NCBI GenBank assembly: GCA_944319745.1
Contig: CALUET010000014.1
Span: 1-64,000 of the forward strand
Direction: 5' to 3'
From: an uncultured Phocaeicola sp.
Lineage (GTDB): Bacteria > Bacteroidota > Bacteroidia > Bacteroidales > Bacteroidaceae
DNA: 64,000 nt
Shown: positions 44,090-53,510 of the stretch, piece after piece
How positions within the stretch are numbered: position 1 is the stretch's first letter
Layout of the letters: the number at the start of each line of letters is the position of its first letter
Translations under genes and position numbers: made by a program
The notes under the pieces: model-generated
Database searches by the model: none
The model's input: the letters and a program-made list of their open reading frames with translations, nothing else
Told to the model about the DNA's origin: nothing

Positions 44090-45109
44090 ATGTTAGCAAA
44101 AATCGAACAATTACTTCAGGAAATAGAAGGGCTAAATGCTAAAAACACCGAAGAGCTGGAAAGTCTCCGCATCAAATATCTCAGCAAAAAAGGTATCATA
44201 AACGCTTTGATGGCTGATTTCCGCAACGTCCCTGCCGAACAGAAGAAGGAAGTGGGAATGAAACTCAACGAACTTAAAAACCGTACGCAGGCACGTTTCT
44301 CGGAACTGAAAGAAGCATTCGAGACACAAGAAAGCAATGCAGTGGAACTTGACCTTACGCGCACGGCTTATCCGATCGAATTGGGCACGCGTCATCCCCT
44401 AAGCATTATCCGCAACGAAATTATTGATATTTTCCACCGGATGGGATTCACCATTGCCGACGGACCTGAAATAGAAGACGACTGGCACGTATTTTCTTCC
44501 ATGAATTTCCCGGAAGATCATCCGGCACGCGACATGCAAGATACATTTTTCATCGAGAGTCATCCGGATATAATACTTCGTACTCATACATCTTCCGTGC
44601 AAAGTCGCGTAATGGAGACGAGCCAACCACCGATTCGCGTCATTTGTCCGGGAAGAGTTTACCGAAATGAAGCCATAAGTTACCGCGCTCACTGCTTCTT
44701 CCATCAGGTAGAAGGTCTTTATGTGGACAAGAATGTTTCCTTTACCGACCTGAAGCAGGTGTTGCTTCAATTCGCCAAAGAGATGTTCGGCTCGCAAACA
44801 AAAATACGTTTGCGCCCGTCGTATTTCCCATTCACCGAACCGAGTGCAGAGATGGATATCAGTTGTGACATCTGTGGAGGCACAGGTTGTGCTTTCTGTA
44901 AGTACACGGGATGGGTAGAAATCCTCGGGTGCGGAATGGTAGATCCGGCGGTTTTGGATGCAAACGGCATAGACAGTAAGGTATATAGCGGTTATGCTTT
45001 CGGAATGGGCGTAGAACGCATCACAAACTTAAAGTATAAAGTGAAAGATTTACGCATGTTCTCTGAAAACGACATCCGCTTCCTTAAAGAATTTGAAGCT
45101 GCAAACTAA
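44090..45109 (+). CDS. pheS: Phenylalanyl-tRNA synthetase alpha subunit
   Basis: A 339-residue class II synthetase subunit that charges tRNA-Phe together with PheT (not adjacent here). N-terminal coiled coil, then motif 1 HPLSIIRNEIIDIFHRMGF, motif 2 PGRVYRNEAISYRAHCFFHQVEGLYVD and motif 3 GYAFGMGVERI. A cysteine cluster CDICGGTGCAFC (about 261-272) lies before motif 3, as in many bacterial PheS. Followed by a hairpin. Confidence 0.95.
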   Translation: MLAKIEQLLQEIEGLNAKNTEELESLRIKYLSKKGIINALMADFRNVPAEQKKEVGMKLNELKNRTQARFSELKEAFETQESNAVELDLTRTAYPIELGTRHPLSIIRNEIIDIFHRMGFTIADGPEIEDDWHVFSSMNFPEDHPARDMQDTFFIESHPDIILRTHTSSVQSRVMETSQPPIRVICPGRVYRNEAISYRAHCFFHQVEGLYVDKNVSFTDLKQVLLQFAKEMFGSQTKIRLRPSYFPFTEPSAEMDISCDICGGTGCAFCKYTGWVEILGCGMVDPAVLDANGIDSKVYSGYAFGMGVERITNLKYKVKDLRMFSENDIRFLKEFEAAN

Positions 45110-45159
45110 TCGAAAAGTCTGCGGAAATTTACTTTAATATTTCACGACGAAACTCATAC

Positions 45160-45196
45160 AAATTACCGTAGCCCTGCAAAAAGGCTGCGGTAATTT
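45160..45196 (+). terminator. Hairpin after pheS
   Basis: AAATTACCGTAGCC (45160-45173) and GGCTGCGGTAATTT (45183-45196) form a 14-bp stem with one G-T pair, loop 9 nt; the following bases are TA-rich and not a clean T run. Confidence 0.55.
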
Positions 45197-45243
45197 ATAT
45201 GAATATTATCTCATCTTTTTCTCTCTTAAAATAATTATTTTAA

Positions 45244-46443
45244 ATGGAAAAAGCGCGTCTTATCACTCCAAGCTACTGTTTTATTCTGCTGGCCAACTTC
45301 TTGTTATATTTCGGATTTTGGCTGCTTACTCCGGTTCTTCCTTTTTATTTAACGGAAAATTTCCACACATCCAATGCCACAGTGGGCATTGTTCTTTCCA
45401 TTTATACCGTGTCTTCACTCTGCATCCGCCCATTCTCCGGATACCTTCTTGACACGTTTGCCCGCAAACCGCTGTATTTGTTTGCTTATTTCATTTTCAC
45501 GTTAATCTTTGCAGGCTATATGATTGCCGGAATTTTAACGATATTCATTATACTACGCATCGTGCATGGCATATCATTTGGTATGGTTACGGTAGGAGGA
45601 AATACGGTAGTCATCGACATCATGCCCTCGGCAAGACGAGGAGAAGGGTTAGGCTATTATGGATTATCAAACAATCTTGCCATGTCCATCGGGCCGATGT
45701 TCGGATTGTTTTTACACAGCGGAGGAGCATCATATACGACAATCTTTTCATACTCTTTGGGCTCGTGTGTACTGGGATTTCTGGCTGCTTGCCTCGTTAA
45801 AACGCCATATAAACCTCCGGTTAAAAGGGAACCCATATCACTCGACCGTTTTATTTTATTAAAAGGGCTCCCTGCCGGCTTCAGTTTGCTGCTGCTTTCC
45901 ATTCCATACGGCATGACAACCAACTATGTTGCTATGTATGCTCAGCAAATAGGAATAGCAGTCGAAACCGGATTCTTCTTCACATTTATGGCAGTAGGCA
46001 TGGCCGTTAGTCGCCTTTTCAGCGGACGCCTTGTAGACAAGGGGAAAATAACTCAGGTAATTCTTGCCGGACTATACCTGGTATGTTTCTGTTATTTCAG
46101 CTTGACTGCCTGCGGATGGCTTGTCAATTGGAATTATGATTTTACAGTTTTCTTATTCTTTCTTATAGCTTTATTACTGGGAATCGGATTCGGGACGATG
46201 TTCCCTGCCTACAATACCCTCTTTGTTAATCTCGCTCCAAACAATCAACGTGGTACTGCTACCAGCACTTATCTGACATCGTGGGACGTGGGAATCGGTA
46301 TAGGAATGCTAAGTGGCGGATACATCGCCGAAATATCTACATTTAAAATGGCTTATTTCTTCGGAGCAATACTTACCGTCGTTTCCTTATTTTACTTTAC
46401 GTTTAAAGTTACCCCTCACTTTCTGCGAAACAAACTCAGATAA
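45244..46443 (+). CDS. MFS transporter
   Basis: A 399-residue inner-membrane protein with about 12 helices and the MFS loop motif between helices 2 and 3 (GYLLDTFARKPLYL) and its repeat in the second half (GRLVDKGKI). Best described as an efflux-type major facilitator; the substrate is unknown. Convergent with the next gene, which ends 4 bp away. Confidence 0.85.
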   Translation: MEKARLITPSYCFILLANFLLYFGFWLLTPVLPFYLTENFHTSNATVGIVLSIYTVSSLCIRPFSGYLLDTFARKPLYLFAYFIFTLIFAGYMIAGILTIFIILRIVHGISFGMVTVGGNTVVIDIMPSARRGEGLGYYGLSNNLAMSIGPMFGLFLHSGGASYTTIFSYSLGSCVLGFLAACLVKTPYKPPVKREPISLDRFILLKGLPAGFSLLLLSIPYGMTTNYVAMYAQQIGIAVETGFFFTFMAVGMAVSRLFSGRLVDKGKITQVILAGLYLVCFCYFSLTACGWLVNWNYDFTVFLFFLIALLLGIGFGTMFPAYNTLFVNLAPNNQRGTATSTYLTSWDVGIGIGMLSGGYIAEISTFKMAYFFGAILTVVSLFYFTFKVTPHFLRNKLR

Positions 46444-46447
46444 CAAT

Positions 46448-47578
46448 TTACTCCTTATAAGTAAATACTAATATATGTGACAGGCAATCATCCATTTTTG
46501 TTATCTGCACAGAGAAGATAAAAGGACGAAAAAGAGATAAATGAGCATTAAGAAATTTCGGTAAATATGCCTCATACTTTTGAAGAGAAGACGCCACCTT
46601 GTCTATATCCGCAACCATAATGTAAGAAGCATCACGCGACAGATTTGACAAACATTCGTTGAAAAGCGAATGAAAAGGAACCGACAATGCCTGCGAAATA
46701 CAAGAATCAACCTTCTCTTGTCCCGCAACGAGCAAGAAACCTTCATCCGAAACAGATGGAATTTCATCAAGTTGCTTTAAGGTATATGCCCGGCAAGAAT
46801 CGGACTCCATCATCGTCCCACTAAGATAAAAAACCTCACTATTGATATAAATATCGAATACGCTCCATACCTGTTCCGCACTTGGAGAAAGAATAGGAAC
46901 GGAAGCTGTCCTTCCATATAAGGTCATGAAATTTTGAGACTTCGGCTGATACACAGAACGGAATAAGCGATCATTTCCCAATGACTTATTATCTTTATCC
47001 GCATCTATCACCTGCTCTATCAAACTTTTCTGATAACTAACAGCCAAAACATCCTTTTTATTATAACAAGAGATGAAATCTCCCCCCGGCAATAAATAAA
47101 TCTTTATGGTCTCACCACGGTATTTCTCCTTTCGAGGAACGAGCATTTCATCGTTTGTCTGAAAGATCTTTTTAACCAAATCTTCGGCCTGCATTCCCGA
47201 ACGGAAATAAACAACAATGTCACGAGACAAGCCCTCGTTATGAAAACTAACCATTAAATGATTCAAACGAGTCTCCAATCCATGCGGAAGATTCTGCGTA
47301 TAATCGGCCAAACCATTCAATAATGAACGAAAAAGCCCTACATGACGTAAAGTATCCAACTGCTCTGCATAAGCCGATTGCGGAAATTCAGACATAAAAT
47401 AATCGAAATTATCTGTCTCGAGCACCCCTATACAACTCTCAGGAACAAACGACAATATATCAGCATCTTTTTCTCTGTCAATCCAGTCCAACCGCACAAA
47501 ACCATAAAATATTAACCCCATACAAAACAGGATAACAGAAGAAATTATGCTTAATCTGCAGACAATCCGTAATTTCAT
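46448..47578 (-). CDS. DUF3352-like membrane-anchored protein
   Basis: A 376-residue protein with one N-terminal membrane helix (LSIISSVILFCMGLIFYGFV) and a long exported domain of repeated strand/helix units (ADILSFVPESCIGVLETDN, FLLVAGQEKVDSC, YIMVADIDKVASSL). The pattern resembles DUF3352-type proteins, but I am not certain. No enzyme motif. A minus-strand -7 box TATATTTG lies at 47596-47603, right before the gene. Confidence 0.6.
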   Translation of the reverse strand: MKLRIVCRLSIISSVILFCMGLIFYGFVRLDWIDREKDADILSFVPESCIGVLETDNFDYFMSEFPQSAYAEQLDTLRHVGLFRSLLNGLADYTQNLPHGLETRLNHLMVSFHNEGLSRDIVVYFRSGMQAEDLVKKIFQTNDEMLVPRKEKYRGETIKIYLLPGGDFISCYNKKDVLAVSYQKSLIEQVIDADKDNKSLGNDRLFRSVYQPKSQNFMTLYGRTASVPILSPSAEQVWSVFDIYINSEVFYLSGTMMESDSCRAYTLKQLDEIPSVSDEGFLLVAGQEKVDSCISQALSVPFHSLFNECLSNLSRDASYIMVADIDKVASSLQKYEAYLPKFLNAHLSLFRPFIFSVQITKMDDCLSHILVFTYKE

Positions 47579-47892
47579 CTTTTATAGTTTTTATGCAAAT
47601 ATAGAACTTTCTTTTAAAAAAAGAAAAAATATTTTAGATAACTACAAAAGGAATTCGACAAAAGATGAGGGCAATCACAATTATATTTCCCCTTATATTG
47701 ATGCATTCCTGACTTACTTTGAGATAAAAGAACAAGATAAATTCCGAAAAAGATTCCCACAAATTTACCGTTTCATTGGGATTTGTATGGAAATCTGCCG
47801 AGAATCAGTATATACAACATCACAGCCCTCAAATCTGAGAATAAGCATGATAGAAGACAAAAAAGAGCGCAAAGAAGTTGCCTAATAACAAA
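47579..47892. other. Gap before the tRNA-His pair, with a doubtful 112-codon frame
   Basis: An open frame on the plus strand spans 47547-47885, overlapping the start of the minus-strand gene. It lacks a good ATG start or promoter and shows no family motif, though the part encoding SPYIDAFLTYFEIKEQDKF looks somewhat protein-like. It may be a small unknown gene or a relic. Otherwise nothing is seen. Confidence 0.25.
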
Positions 47893-47922
47893 AAAGAGGA
47901 AATTCATTGCTGAAAATCCTCT
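47893..47922 (-). terminator. Terminator of the tRNA-His pair
   Basis: Read on the minus strand, AAGAGGA pairs with TCCTCTT; an inner stem TTCA/TGAA closes on a GCAA (GNRA) loop; a TTTTTTG run follows. It starts about 10 nt after the second tRNA gene. Confidence 0.75.
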
Positions 47923-47932
47923 TACTCTGCGG

Positions 47933-48007
47933 GGTGATTAGTGGGACTCGAACCCACGACATTCAGAACCACAATCTGACGCTCTAACCAACTGAACTAT
48001 AATCACC
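47933..48007 (-). tRNA. tRNA-His(GTG), downstream copy
   Basis: A full cloverleaf on the minus strand: acceptor stem GTGATTA/TAATCAC with the extra 5' G (G-1) facing C73 that marks tRNA-His, anticodon stem TCAGA/TCTGA with loop TTGTGGT (anticodon GTG), and the T arm GTGGG TTCGAGT CCCAC. CCA is not fully encoded (CCG). It follows the other copy by 27 nt. Confidence 0.95.
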
Positions 48008-48034
48008 GTATAATACCTGCTTTTCTTTTCGAAG

Positions 48035-48109
48035 GGTGACTAGTGGGACTCGAACCCACGACATTCAGAACCACAATCTGACGCTCTAACCAACTGAACT
48101 ATAGTCACC
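48035..48109 (-). tRNA. tRNA-His(GTG), upstream copy
   Basis: Same body as the neighbouring tRNA-His, base for base, except one acceptor pair: the stem is GTGACTA/TAGTCAC, so a T-A pair is replaced by C-G. G-1/C73 and the anticodon GTG are present. Transcribed first of the pair. Confidence 0.95.
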
Positions 48110-48136
48110 ATGTTTTCTATTGCCCAAAAGCGTTTG

Positions 48137-48167
48137 CAAAGGTAAATATTTATTTTAATTCTACAAA
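48137..48167 (-). promoter_or_regulatory. Promoter of the tRNA-His pair
   Basis: Minus-strand -7 box TACCTTTG (48137-48144) with TTTG (48164-48167) exactly 19 bp upstream, 27 nt before the first tRNA. The -33 element lies inside the last codons of the capA-like gene. Confidence 0.7.
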
Positions 48168-49286
48168 TGTTTCGTTTGTTTTTCTATCAAAAAAGTATTC
48201 TTTTATGCCTCTCGTGCAGTTGCGGAAAAAATCTCTCGACAAAGCCAGATAATTGAAAAACCTTCTTTTTTCCATATCGCGCATACCTTCCGGATTAAAC
48301 GACGAGGGATATATCTCAAAATTCCTCCTTCCACTCAAAACCGGCCTCGATGTCCAGACAAAAGCATAAGCACATTTATCCAAACGAGTGATTCCTTTTG
48401 TTCTGCGCAACGAGAGCTTTAATACCAATCCTCCGTCCGTATTCCGACTACTCATGTTTGAAATAAAATTTCCAAGAGAATATGCTACCACATGCCTGTC
48501 GGGAGTTTTTTCATCTTTCCACACTTCAACAGGCTGAACAACATGAGGATGCGAACCGATTACATGGTCGACTCCCAAACTTATCATCCACTTTGCCAAA
48601 TCCCGAGCCTGCCTTTCCGGCTGTTGCTCGTACTCTATTCCCCAATGCATGCAAGCTATTATCACATCGGGATGCATCAAACGGGCTTTCAGAATATCGG
48701 CACGGATGAGTTTTTTATCGATAAAGTTGACCACATTAGGCGACGATACGGGAATGCCGTTAGTTCCATAAGTATAATTTAACAGGACGATGCGAAAGCC
48801 CTGCTTCACGATTAAAAGAGGATACTGCCCTTCCCGCTCTTCCCGCGTCCTGAACGTACCCGTATGAAGCACGCATAATGAGTCAAGCACATCGAGAGTC
48901 CGCACCAAACCTCTTCCCCTTCTGTCAAGACAATGATTGTTTGCTGTCAGCAAAACGTCGAATCCCGCGTTACGGATTGCCTCGGCAAATTCATCCGGAG
49001 CACTAAAGGCAGGATAACCGGAATAAGGTTTTCCACCCAAAGCAACCTCCAGGTTTCCAATAGCCAAATCGGCTTTTTCTATCTCTCCGGCCACATGTTT
49101 AAAACAATCCGAGTAGTCGTATTTCCCGTCAGGCTGCCTTGCTGCTGCAATTTGGGGCATGTGTTGCATTAAATCTCCCACGAACAACAGCGAAACGGAA
49201 TCCGGCGGTAACGCAAAAACGGTTACTCCCGTCAGCATAAAGCTCAACGCGAATAACCATTTCCACACCTTATATATAGGTGACAT
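48150..49286 (-). CDS. CapA-family protein (metallophosphatase-like)
   Basis: A 378-residue exported protein of the CapA/PgsA type, named for poly-gamma-glutamate capsule factors but common in other bacteria as a calcineurin-like fold. Signal sequence 1-25, then LLFVGDLMQHMPQ, IGNLEVALGGKPYSGYPAF, LTANNHCLDRRGRG, IIACMHWGIEYEQQP and GSHPHVVQPVE, which supply metal ligands. No other capsule genes are near, so a poly-glutamate role is not supported. It lies 5 bp after folD on the same strand, so the two are likely cotranscribed. Confidence 0.88.
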   Translation of the reverse strand: MSPIYKVWKWLFALSFMLTGVTVFALPPDSVSLLFVGDLMQHMPQIAAARQPDGKYDYSDCFKHVAGEIEKADLAIGNLEVALGGKPYSGYPAFSAPDEFAEAIRNAGFDVLLTANNHCLDRRGRGLVRTLDVLDSLCVLHTGTFRTREEREGQYPLLIVKQGFRIVLLNYTYGTNGIPVSSPNVVNFIDKKLIRADILKARLMHPDVIIACMHWGIEYEQQPERQARDLAKWMISLGVDHVIGSHPHVVQPVEVWKDEKTPDRHVVAYSLGNFISNMSSRNTDGGLVLKLSLRRTKGITRLDKCAYAFVWTSRPVLSGRRNFEIYPSSFNPEGMRDMEKRRFFNYLALSRDFFRNCTRGIKEYFFDRKTNETFVELK

Positions 49287-49291
49287 AACGT

Positions 49292-50173
49292 TTATTTATA
49301 AATAGATTTCTTCCCGGCCAACAATGTATTCCGCATTAAAGAAACGATAGTCATGGGACCTACCCCACCGGGGACAGGCGTAATGTAAGAACATTTCGGC
49401 GCCACTTCATCGAATTTTACATCGCCTGTCAGCTTAAAGCCCGACTTCTTTGTCGCATCGGGCACCCGCGTTGTTCCAACATCTATTACAACGGCTCCTT
49501 CTTTCACCATATCGGCTTTCACAAAATTAGGTTGTCCGAGCGCTGCTATAATGATATCGGCTTCGCGACATTCCTGCACGAGGTTATGACTACGACTGTG
49601 GCAAACCGTAACCGTAGCGTCGCCCGGATAAGCTTTTTGCATCATCAATGCTGCCATAGGCTTGCCCACAATGTTACTTCTTCCCAGTACTACGCACTTC
49701 TTGCCCTGCGTCTCTATCTTATAACGACGGAACAATTCCAAAATACCGTTCGGCGTTGCCGATATAAAACAAGGCAATCCGATAGACATTCTCCCGACGT
49801 TTACCGGATGGAAACCGTCGACGTCTTTCCGATAATCGATTGTTTCTATTACTTTCTGCTCGGAAATATGCTTGGGCAAGGGCAGCTGTACAATAAAACC
49901 GTCAATCTCCGGATCCTGATTCAACTCTCGAACTTTAGACAACAGCTCGTCTTCTGTAACATCTGTCTCGTAACGTATCAGGGAAGATCGAAAGCCGCAC
50001 ACTTCACAAGCCTTTACTTTCGATGCAACGTACGTCTCGCTTCCTCCGTCATGTCCCACGAGAATGGCTGCCAGATGCGGACGTTTTTCTCCATTGGCCA
50101 CCATGCTTTCCACTTCCGCGGCAATTTCTTTCTTTATTTGTTCTGCCACGGCTTTTCCATCTATCAGTATCAT
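49292..50173 (-). CDS. folD: Methylenetetrahydrofolate dehydrogenase/cyclohydrolase
   Basis: A 293-residue bifunctional enzyme that interconverts methylene- and formyl-tetrahydrofolate. The N-terminal [13 protein letters not shown] carries the catalytic Lys, [13 protein letters not shown] the folate site, and [19 protein letters not shown] the NADP-binding turn; [19 protein letters not shown] closes the chain. Full length. A -7 box TATATTTG lies at 50205-50212 on the minus strand. Confidence 0.96.
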   Translation of the reverse strand: MILIDGKAVAEQIKKEIAAEVESMVANGEKRPHLAAILVGHDGGSETYVASKVKACEVCGFRSSLIRYETDVTEDELLSKVRELNQDPEIDGFIVQLPLPKHISEQKVIETIDYRKDVDGFHPVNVGRMSIGLPCFISATPNGILELFRRYKIETQGKKCVVLGRSNIVGKPMAALMMQKAYPGDATVTVCHSRSHNLVQECREADIIIAALGQPNFVKADMVKEGAVVIDVGTTRVPDATKKSGFKLTGDVKFDEVAPKCSYITPVPGGVGPMTIVSLMRNTLLAGKKSIYK

Positions 50174-50340
50174 ATATATACTCCTTATTAAAATAGCAAT
50201 GAAACAAATATAAGTTTTTTACGGGAACCTTTCGTTAAAGGAGAAGCAGCTTTATACTAAATTAACAACATTGCCGCGACAATCTGCGGGAAGCACGGCA
50301 TCCTTTTCCATAACACACCGCGGCATTTCCGCCCAAACAT

Positions 50341-50369
50341 GCTGAAGAAATCAACGGCGTTTCTTCAGC
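50341..50369 (-). terminator. Inverted repeat over the BASS-transporter stop
   Basis: GCTGAAGAAA (50341-50350) and TTTCTTCAGC (50360-50369) are perfect 10-bp arms with a 9-nt loop. The right arm and loop lie inside the last codons of the transporter gene. No good T run follows, so terminator or attenuation function is uncertain. Confidence 0.45.
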
Positions 50370-51286
50370 AACTGATACGAATTAATAATGTTTTGCCACA
50401 AAGCATAACCTCCCGGTGCCACGGCCGATACCGGATTCAGATAAGTGCAAGCCATCCAAATGGCCAAAACCGAGTTTTTCTGTCCCAAGGCCTGTCCGGC
50501 ACTGATGCGGTCGTGATAGGTGCTTCCGATTCTTTTTCCCACATAAAACTGAATGCAACATACCACCAATGAGAGCGAAGCAATCAATAATTCTTCGGAA
50601 AAACCCGTATTGCCTTCCACCATCGACCGGGCCGTTTGCCCCATAACAATGGTCAAAGCCACAGCCCACAAATAGAAGGCCGCATCTTTCAAACTCGTTA
50701 AAAAGCGATGTATAACAGGGAAAAATTTCCGCAGAAGCAGAGCTATGAAGAAAGGGAACAGCAGCAAGGGGAACACCTTACCCAATATACGGAAAAAAGC
50801 CGCGCCGAAAGATACCGAAGAAGGCTCAACCAAAGGGAAAAACAACGGCACCATAATGGCAGCCAACAGATTGGAAAGCAACGTATAAACGGTTAAACTT
50901 GCCGCATTCCCGCCTAGTTTCCCCGTAACCACCGCGGCCGCCGTCGCAGTGGGACAGATAAAGCAAACCATCATGCCCTCGAACGCGATACGCCATCCCG
51001 CATCCAACGGGAATAACAACAAGCACCCCACAGCCGCCAGACAGGCTAAAGCCTGAAACAACAAAAGCCATGCATGCCACTTATCCGGCAACAAATCACG
51101 CCAATCGACCTTACAAAACACCAGCAACAACTGCGCAAAGATAAGAAAAGGAGGAAGCGTTTGTGCCAATGAGCCGGCAACCGGTCTGACAGGAGCCAGG
51201 AAATCGAACGAAGCCAAGCAAAAATATCCGGTAATGCCAAGCAACATTGCCAACGGAAGAGTCCAATCTTTTATAAACCTCAACAT
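50351..51286 (-). CDS. BASS-type (bile acid:sodium symporter-like) transporter
   Basis: A 311-residue inner-membrane protein with about nine to ten helices. It has the SBF/BASS-like signatures CPTATAAAVVTGKLGGNAASLTVYTLLSNL (first cross-over region) and ISAGQALGQKNSVLAIWMA (second). Substrates of such proteins range from bile acids to pantoate or arsenite; none can be assigned here. Stands alone between folD (same strand, about 180 bp) and the divergent amidase. Confidence 0.82.
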   Translation of the reverse strand: MLRFIKDWTLPLAMLLGITGYFCLASFDFLAPVRPVAGSLAQTLPPFLIFAQLLLVFCKVDWRDLLPDKWHAWLLLFQALACLAAVGCLLLFPLDAGWRIAFEGMMVCFICPTATAAAVVTGKLGGNAASLTVYTLLSNLLAAIMVPLFFPLVEPSSVSFGAAFFRILGKVFPLLLFPFFIALLLRKFFPVIHRFLTSLKDAAFYLWAVALTIVMGQTARSMVEGNTGFSEELLIASLSLVVCCIQFYVGKRIGSTYHDRISAGQALGQKNSVLAIWMACTYLNPVSAVAPGGYALWQNIINSYQLLKKRR

Positions 51287-51440
51287 CTGACCTCAAATAT
51301 ATTCAGCCGCAAAATTATAAAAAACACATCTTTTTTATTGTCTTTTCTGCGGAATTTATGGAATATCTTTCCCCTATTATTCAATTCTTCAACCCCAAAA
51401 AGCAAGCAGACAAAAAAAATACATTAACTTTGTTCCCGCA

Positions 51441-52571
51441 ATGAACAAATATTTTGCCTACATAATATTCTTCATATACACCTGTCTTTTTGTTCCTTTT
51501 ACGTTATGCCATGCACAAAACGCCCAAAAGAAACAATTTACAGTGGTCATTGATGCCGGTCATGGAGGAAATGATCCGGGAGCTATCGGGCGACGAGGAC
51601 GCGAAAAAAACATCAACTTAAACGTCGCTCTTAAGGTAGGCCGTCTCATTGAAAACAATTGCCCCGACACACGTGTGGTGTACACCCGAACAAAAGACGT
51701 ATTCGTTCCTTTACATCGCCGCGCAGAAATTGCCAACAATGTCCAGGCAAATCTGTTCATCTCTATCCACACCAATTCTCTTGCATCGAAAAATTCATCC
51801 ATACACGGCACGGAAACTTATACGCTGGGACTGCATCGGACGGAAGAAAACCTGGAAGTCGCTAAAAAAGAGAACTCCGTTATCCTGATAGAAGACGACT
51901 ATAAAGAAAGATACGCAGGCTTTAATCCGAACTCGTCGGAGAGCTACATCATCTTCGAGTTTCTGCAGGATAAAAACATGTCACAAAGCGTACATTTTGC
52001 AAAGCTCGTACAAAAACATTTCAAGAGCGACGCCCTTCGGGTTGACCGCGGCGTGCATCAGGCCGGATTTCTGGTATTGCGGGAAACATCAATGCCCAGC
52101 GTTTTAATCGAACTTGGCTATATCAACAACCAGACAGAGGAAAACTTCATGCTGTCCGAACGGGGGGCTTCCAAATTGGCTGCCAGCATTTACAAGGCAT
52201 TCCTAAGTTATAAAGAAGGAAGCACCGTAACGCATACGACGAATACCGAGACAACCACCACAGAAAAAAAGCCGGTCACGCCTCAAACACAATCAAAAAA
52301 CGCACCGGTTTTCAAGATACAAATACTAACCTCAAGCAAAATTCTGCAAAAAAACAGCAAAGAATTTAAAGGACTGGATGCGGTAGACTATTATAAAGAA
52401 AACGGAATATACAAATATACTTATGGGGAAAGCACAGACTACAATCGGATTTTACAGCTCAAACGCAGTAAAGTTGATAAAAAATTTAAGGATGCCTTCA
52501 TCATCTCATTTAAGAATGGAAAGAAAATAAACATCAATCAAGCAATAAAAGAATTCAAACAAAACAGATAA
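51441..52571 (+). CDS. N-acetylmuramoyl-L-alanine amidase (Amidase_3) with SPOR-like tail
   Basis: A 376-residue exported zinc amidase acting on peptidoglycan. Signal sequence 1-25 (ends TLCHA), then VVIDAGHGGNDPGAIG (H41), E55 in GREKNINL, LFISIHTNSLAS (H110) and the catalytic Glu in VLIELGYINN (E224). A Thr-rich linker (about 255-285) leads to a C-terminal domain PVFKIQILTSSKIL...YKYTYGESTDYNRILQLKRSK that looks SPOR-like and could target denuded septal glycan. A -7 box TAACTTTG lies at 51425-51432, 8 nt before the ATG. The MCE gene follows after 14 bp. Confidence 0.9.
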   Translation: MNKYFAYIIFFIYTCLFVPFTLCHAQNAQKKQFTVVIDAGHGGNDPGAIGRRGREKNINLNVALKVGRLIENNCPDTRVVYTRTKDVFVPLHRRAEIANNVQANLFISIHTNSLASKNSSIHGTETYTLGLHRTEENLEVAKKENSVILIEDDYKERYAGFNPNSSESYIIFEFLQDKNMSQSVHFAKLVQKHFKSDALRVDRGVHQAGFLVLRETSMPSVLIELGYINNQTEENFMLSERGASKLAASIYKAFLSYKEGSTVTHTTNTETTTTEKKPVTPQTQSKNAPVFKIQILTSSKILQKNSKEFKGLDAVDYYKENGIYKYTYGESTDYNRILQLKRSKVDKKFKDAFIISFKNGKKININQAIKEFKQNR

Positions 52572-52585
52572 AAATATACAGAGAT

Positions 52586-53485
52586 ATGAAAGAATATATG
52601 AGTAAAGAAATAAAAATAGGGTTGGCGGGAATCATATCACTCTTAATCCTTTTCTTCGGGATAAACTATCTTAAAGGAATAAGCATGCTGAAACCCGAAA
52701 GTTATTATTACATAGACTTCACAAATGTCAACGGCTTGACAGAGTCAAGTCCGGTTTTCACCAACGGATTTAAGGTGGGAATCGTACGTGACATCAAATA
52801 CAATCATAACAATCCCGGGCATATTATCGTAGGAGTAGAGATGGAACCTGACATAAAAATACCCACCGGTAGCCAAGCCGAAGTCATTATGGAAATGCTG
52901 GGAACGGTAAAAATGAATCTAAATTTCAACTATGACAGCCGGACATATTACGAAGAAGGCGACACTCTGTACGGAATTGCCAACGAAGGACTCATGGGAG
53001 CCGCTGAAAAAAACATCGTTCCGCAAATAGAAAAAATGCTGCCTAAGCTGGATTCCATCCTGGGATCTCTCAACAGAATCCTAAACGATCCGTCACTAAA
53101 CAATACGCTTAAAAACGCAGAGGAACTCACAGCCTCACTAAATGCAACCGGAAAACAGCTGAATTACCTGATGAATCATGATGTACCCAAGCTGACAAGC
53201 AACGTAACAGCTATCAGTGAAAATTTAAAAGACATCAGTTCTAATCTGAAAGAAGCCGATTATGCTGCTACCATCAGCCGCGTAGACTCAACCATACACA
53301 ACGTACTTCTGCTGACAGACAAGCTCAATCGTAAAGATAATACACTAGGATTGCTACTAAACGACTCATCATTATACAATAATCTGAATGCAACATCAGC
53401 TAATGCCGCAAACCTTTTATTCGATTTAAAAGCACACCCGAAACGATATGTACATTTCTCTTTATTCGGGAAAAAGGACAAATAA
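52586..53485 (+). CDS. MlaD/MCE-family lipid-transport protein
   Basis: A 299-residue periplasmic protein anchored by one N-terminal helix (IGLAGIISLLILFFGINYL), then a single MCE domain (about 38-120; YYIDFTNVNGLTESSPVFTNGFKVGIVRDI) and a long helical tail with coiled-coil character. MCE proteins of the Mla type ferry phospholipids between membranes with an ABC transporter; the MlaE/MlaF partners are not adjacent. It is cotranscribed with the amidase and followed by a 21-bp inverted repeat. Confidence 0.9.
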   Translation: MKEYMSKEIKIGLAGIISLLILFFGINYLKGISMLKPESYYYIDFTNVNGLTESSPVFTNGFKVGIVRDIKYNHNNPGHIIVGVEMEPDIKIPTGSQAEVIMEMLGTVKMNLNFNYDSRTYYEEGDTLYGIANEGLMGAAEKNIVPQIEKMLPKLDSILGSLNRILNDPSLNNTLKNAEELTASLNATGKQLNYLMNHDVPKLTSNVTAISENLKDISSNLKEADYAATISRVDSTIHNVLLLTDKLNRKDNTLGLLLNDSSLYNNLNATSANAANLLFDLKAHPKRYVHFSLFGKKDK

Positions 53486-53510
53486 ATAAATCCATTAAAT
53501 AGAATTTATC

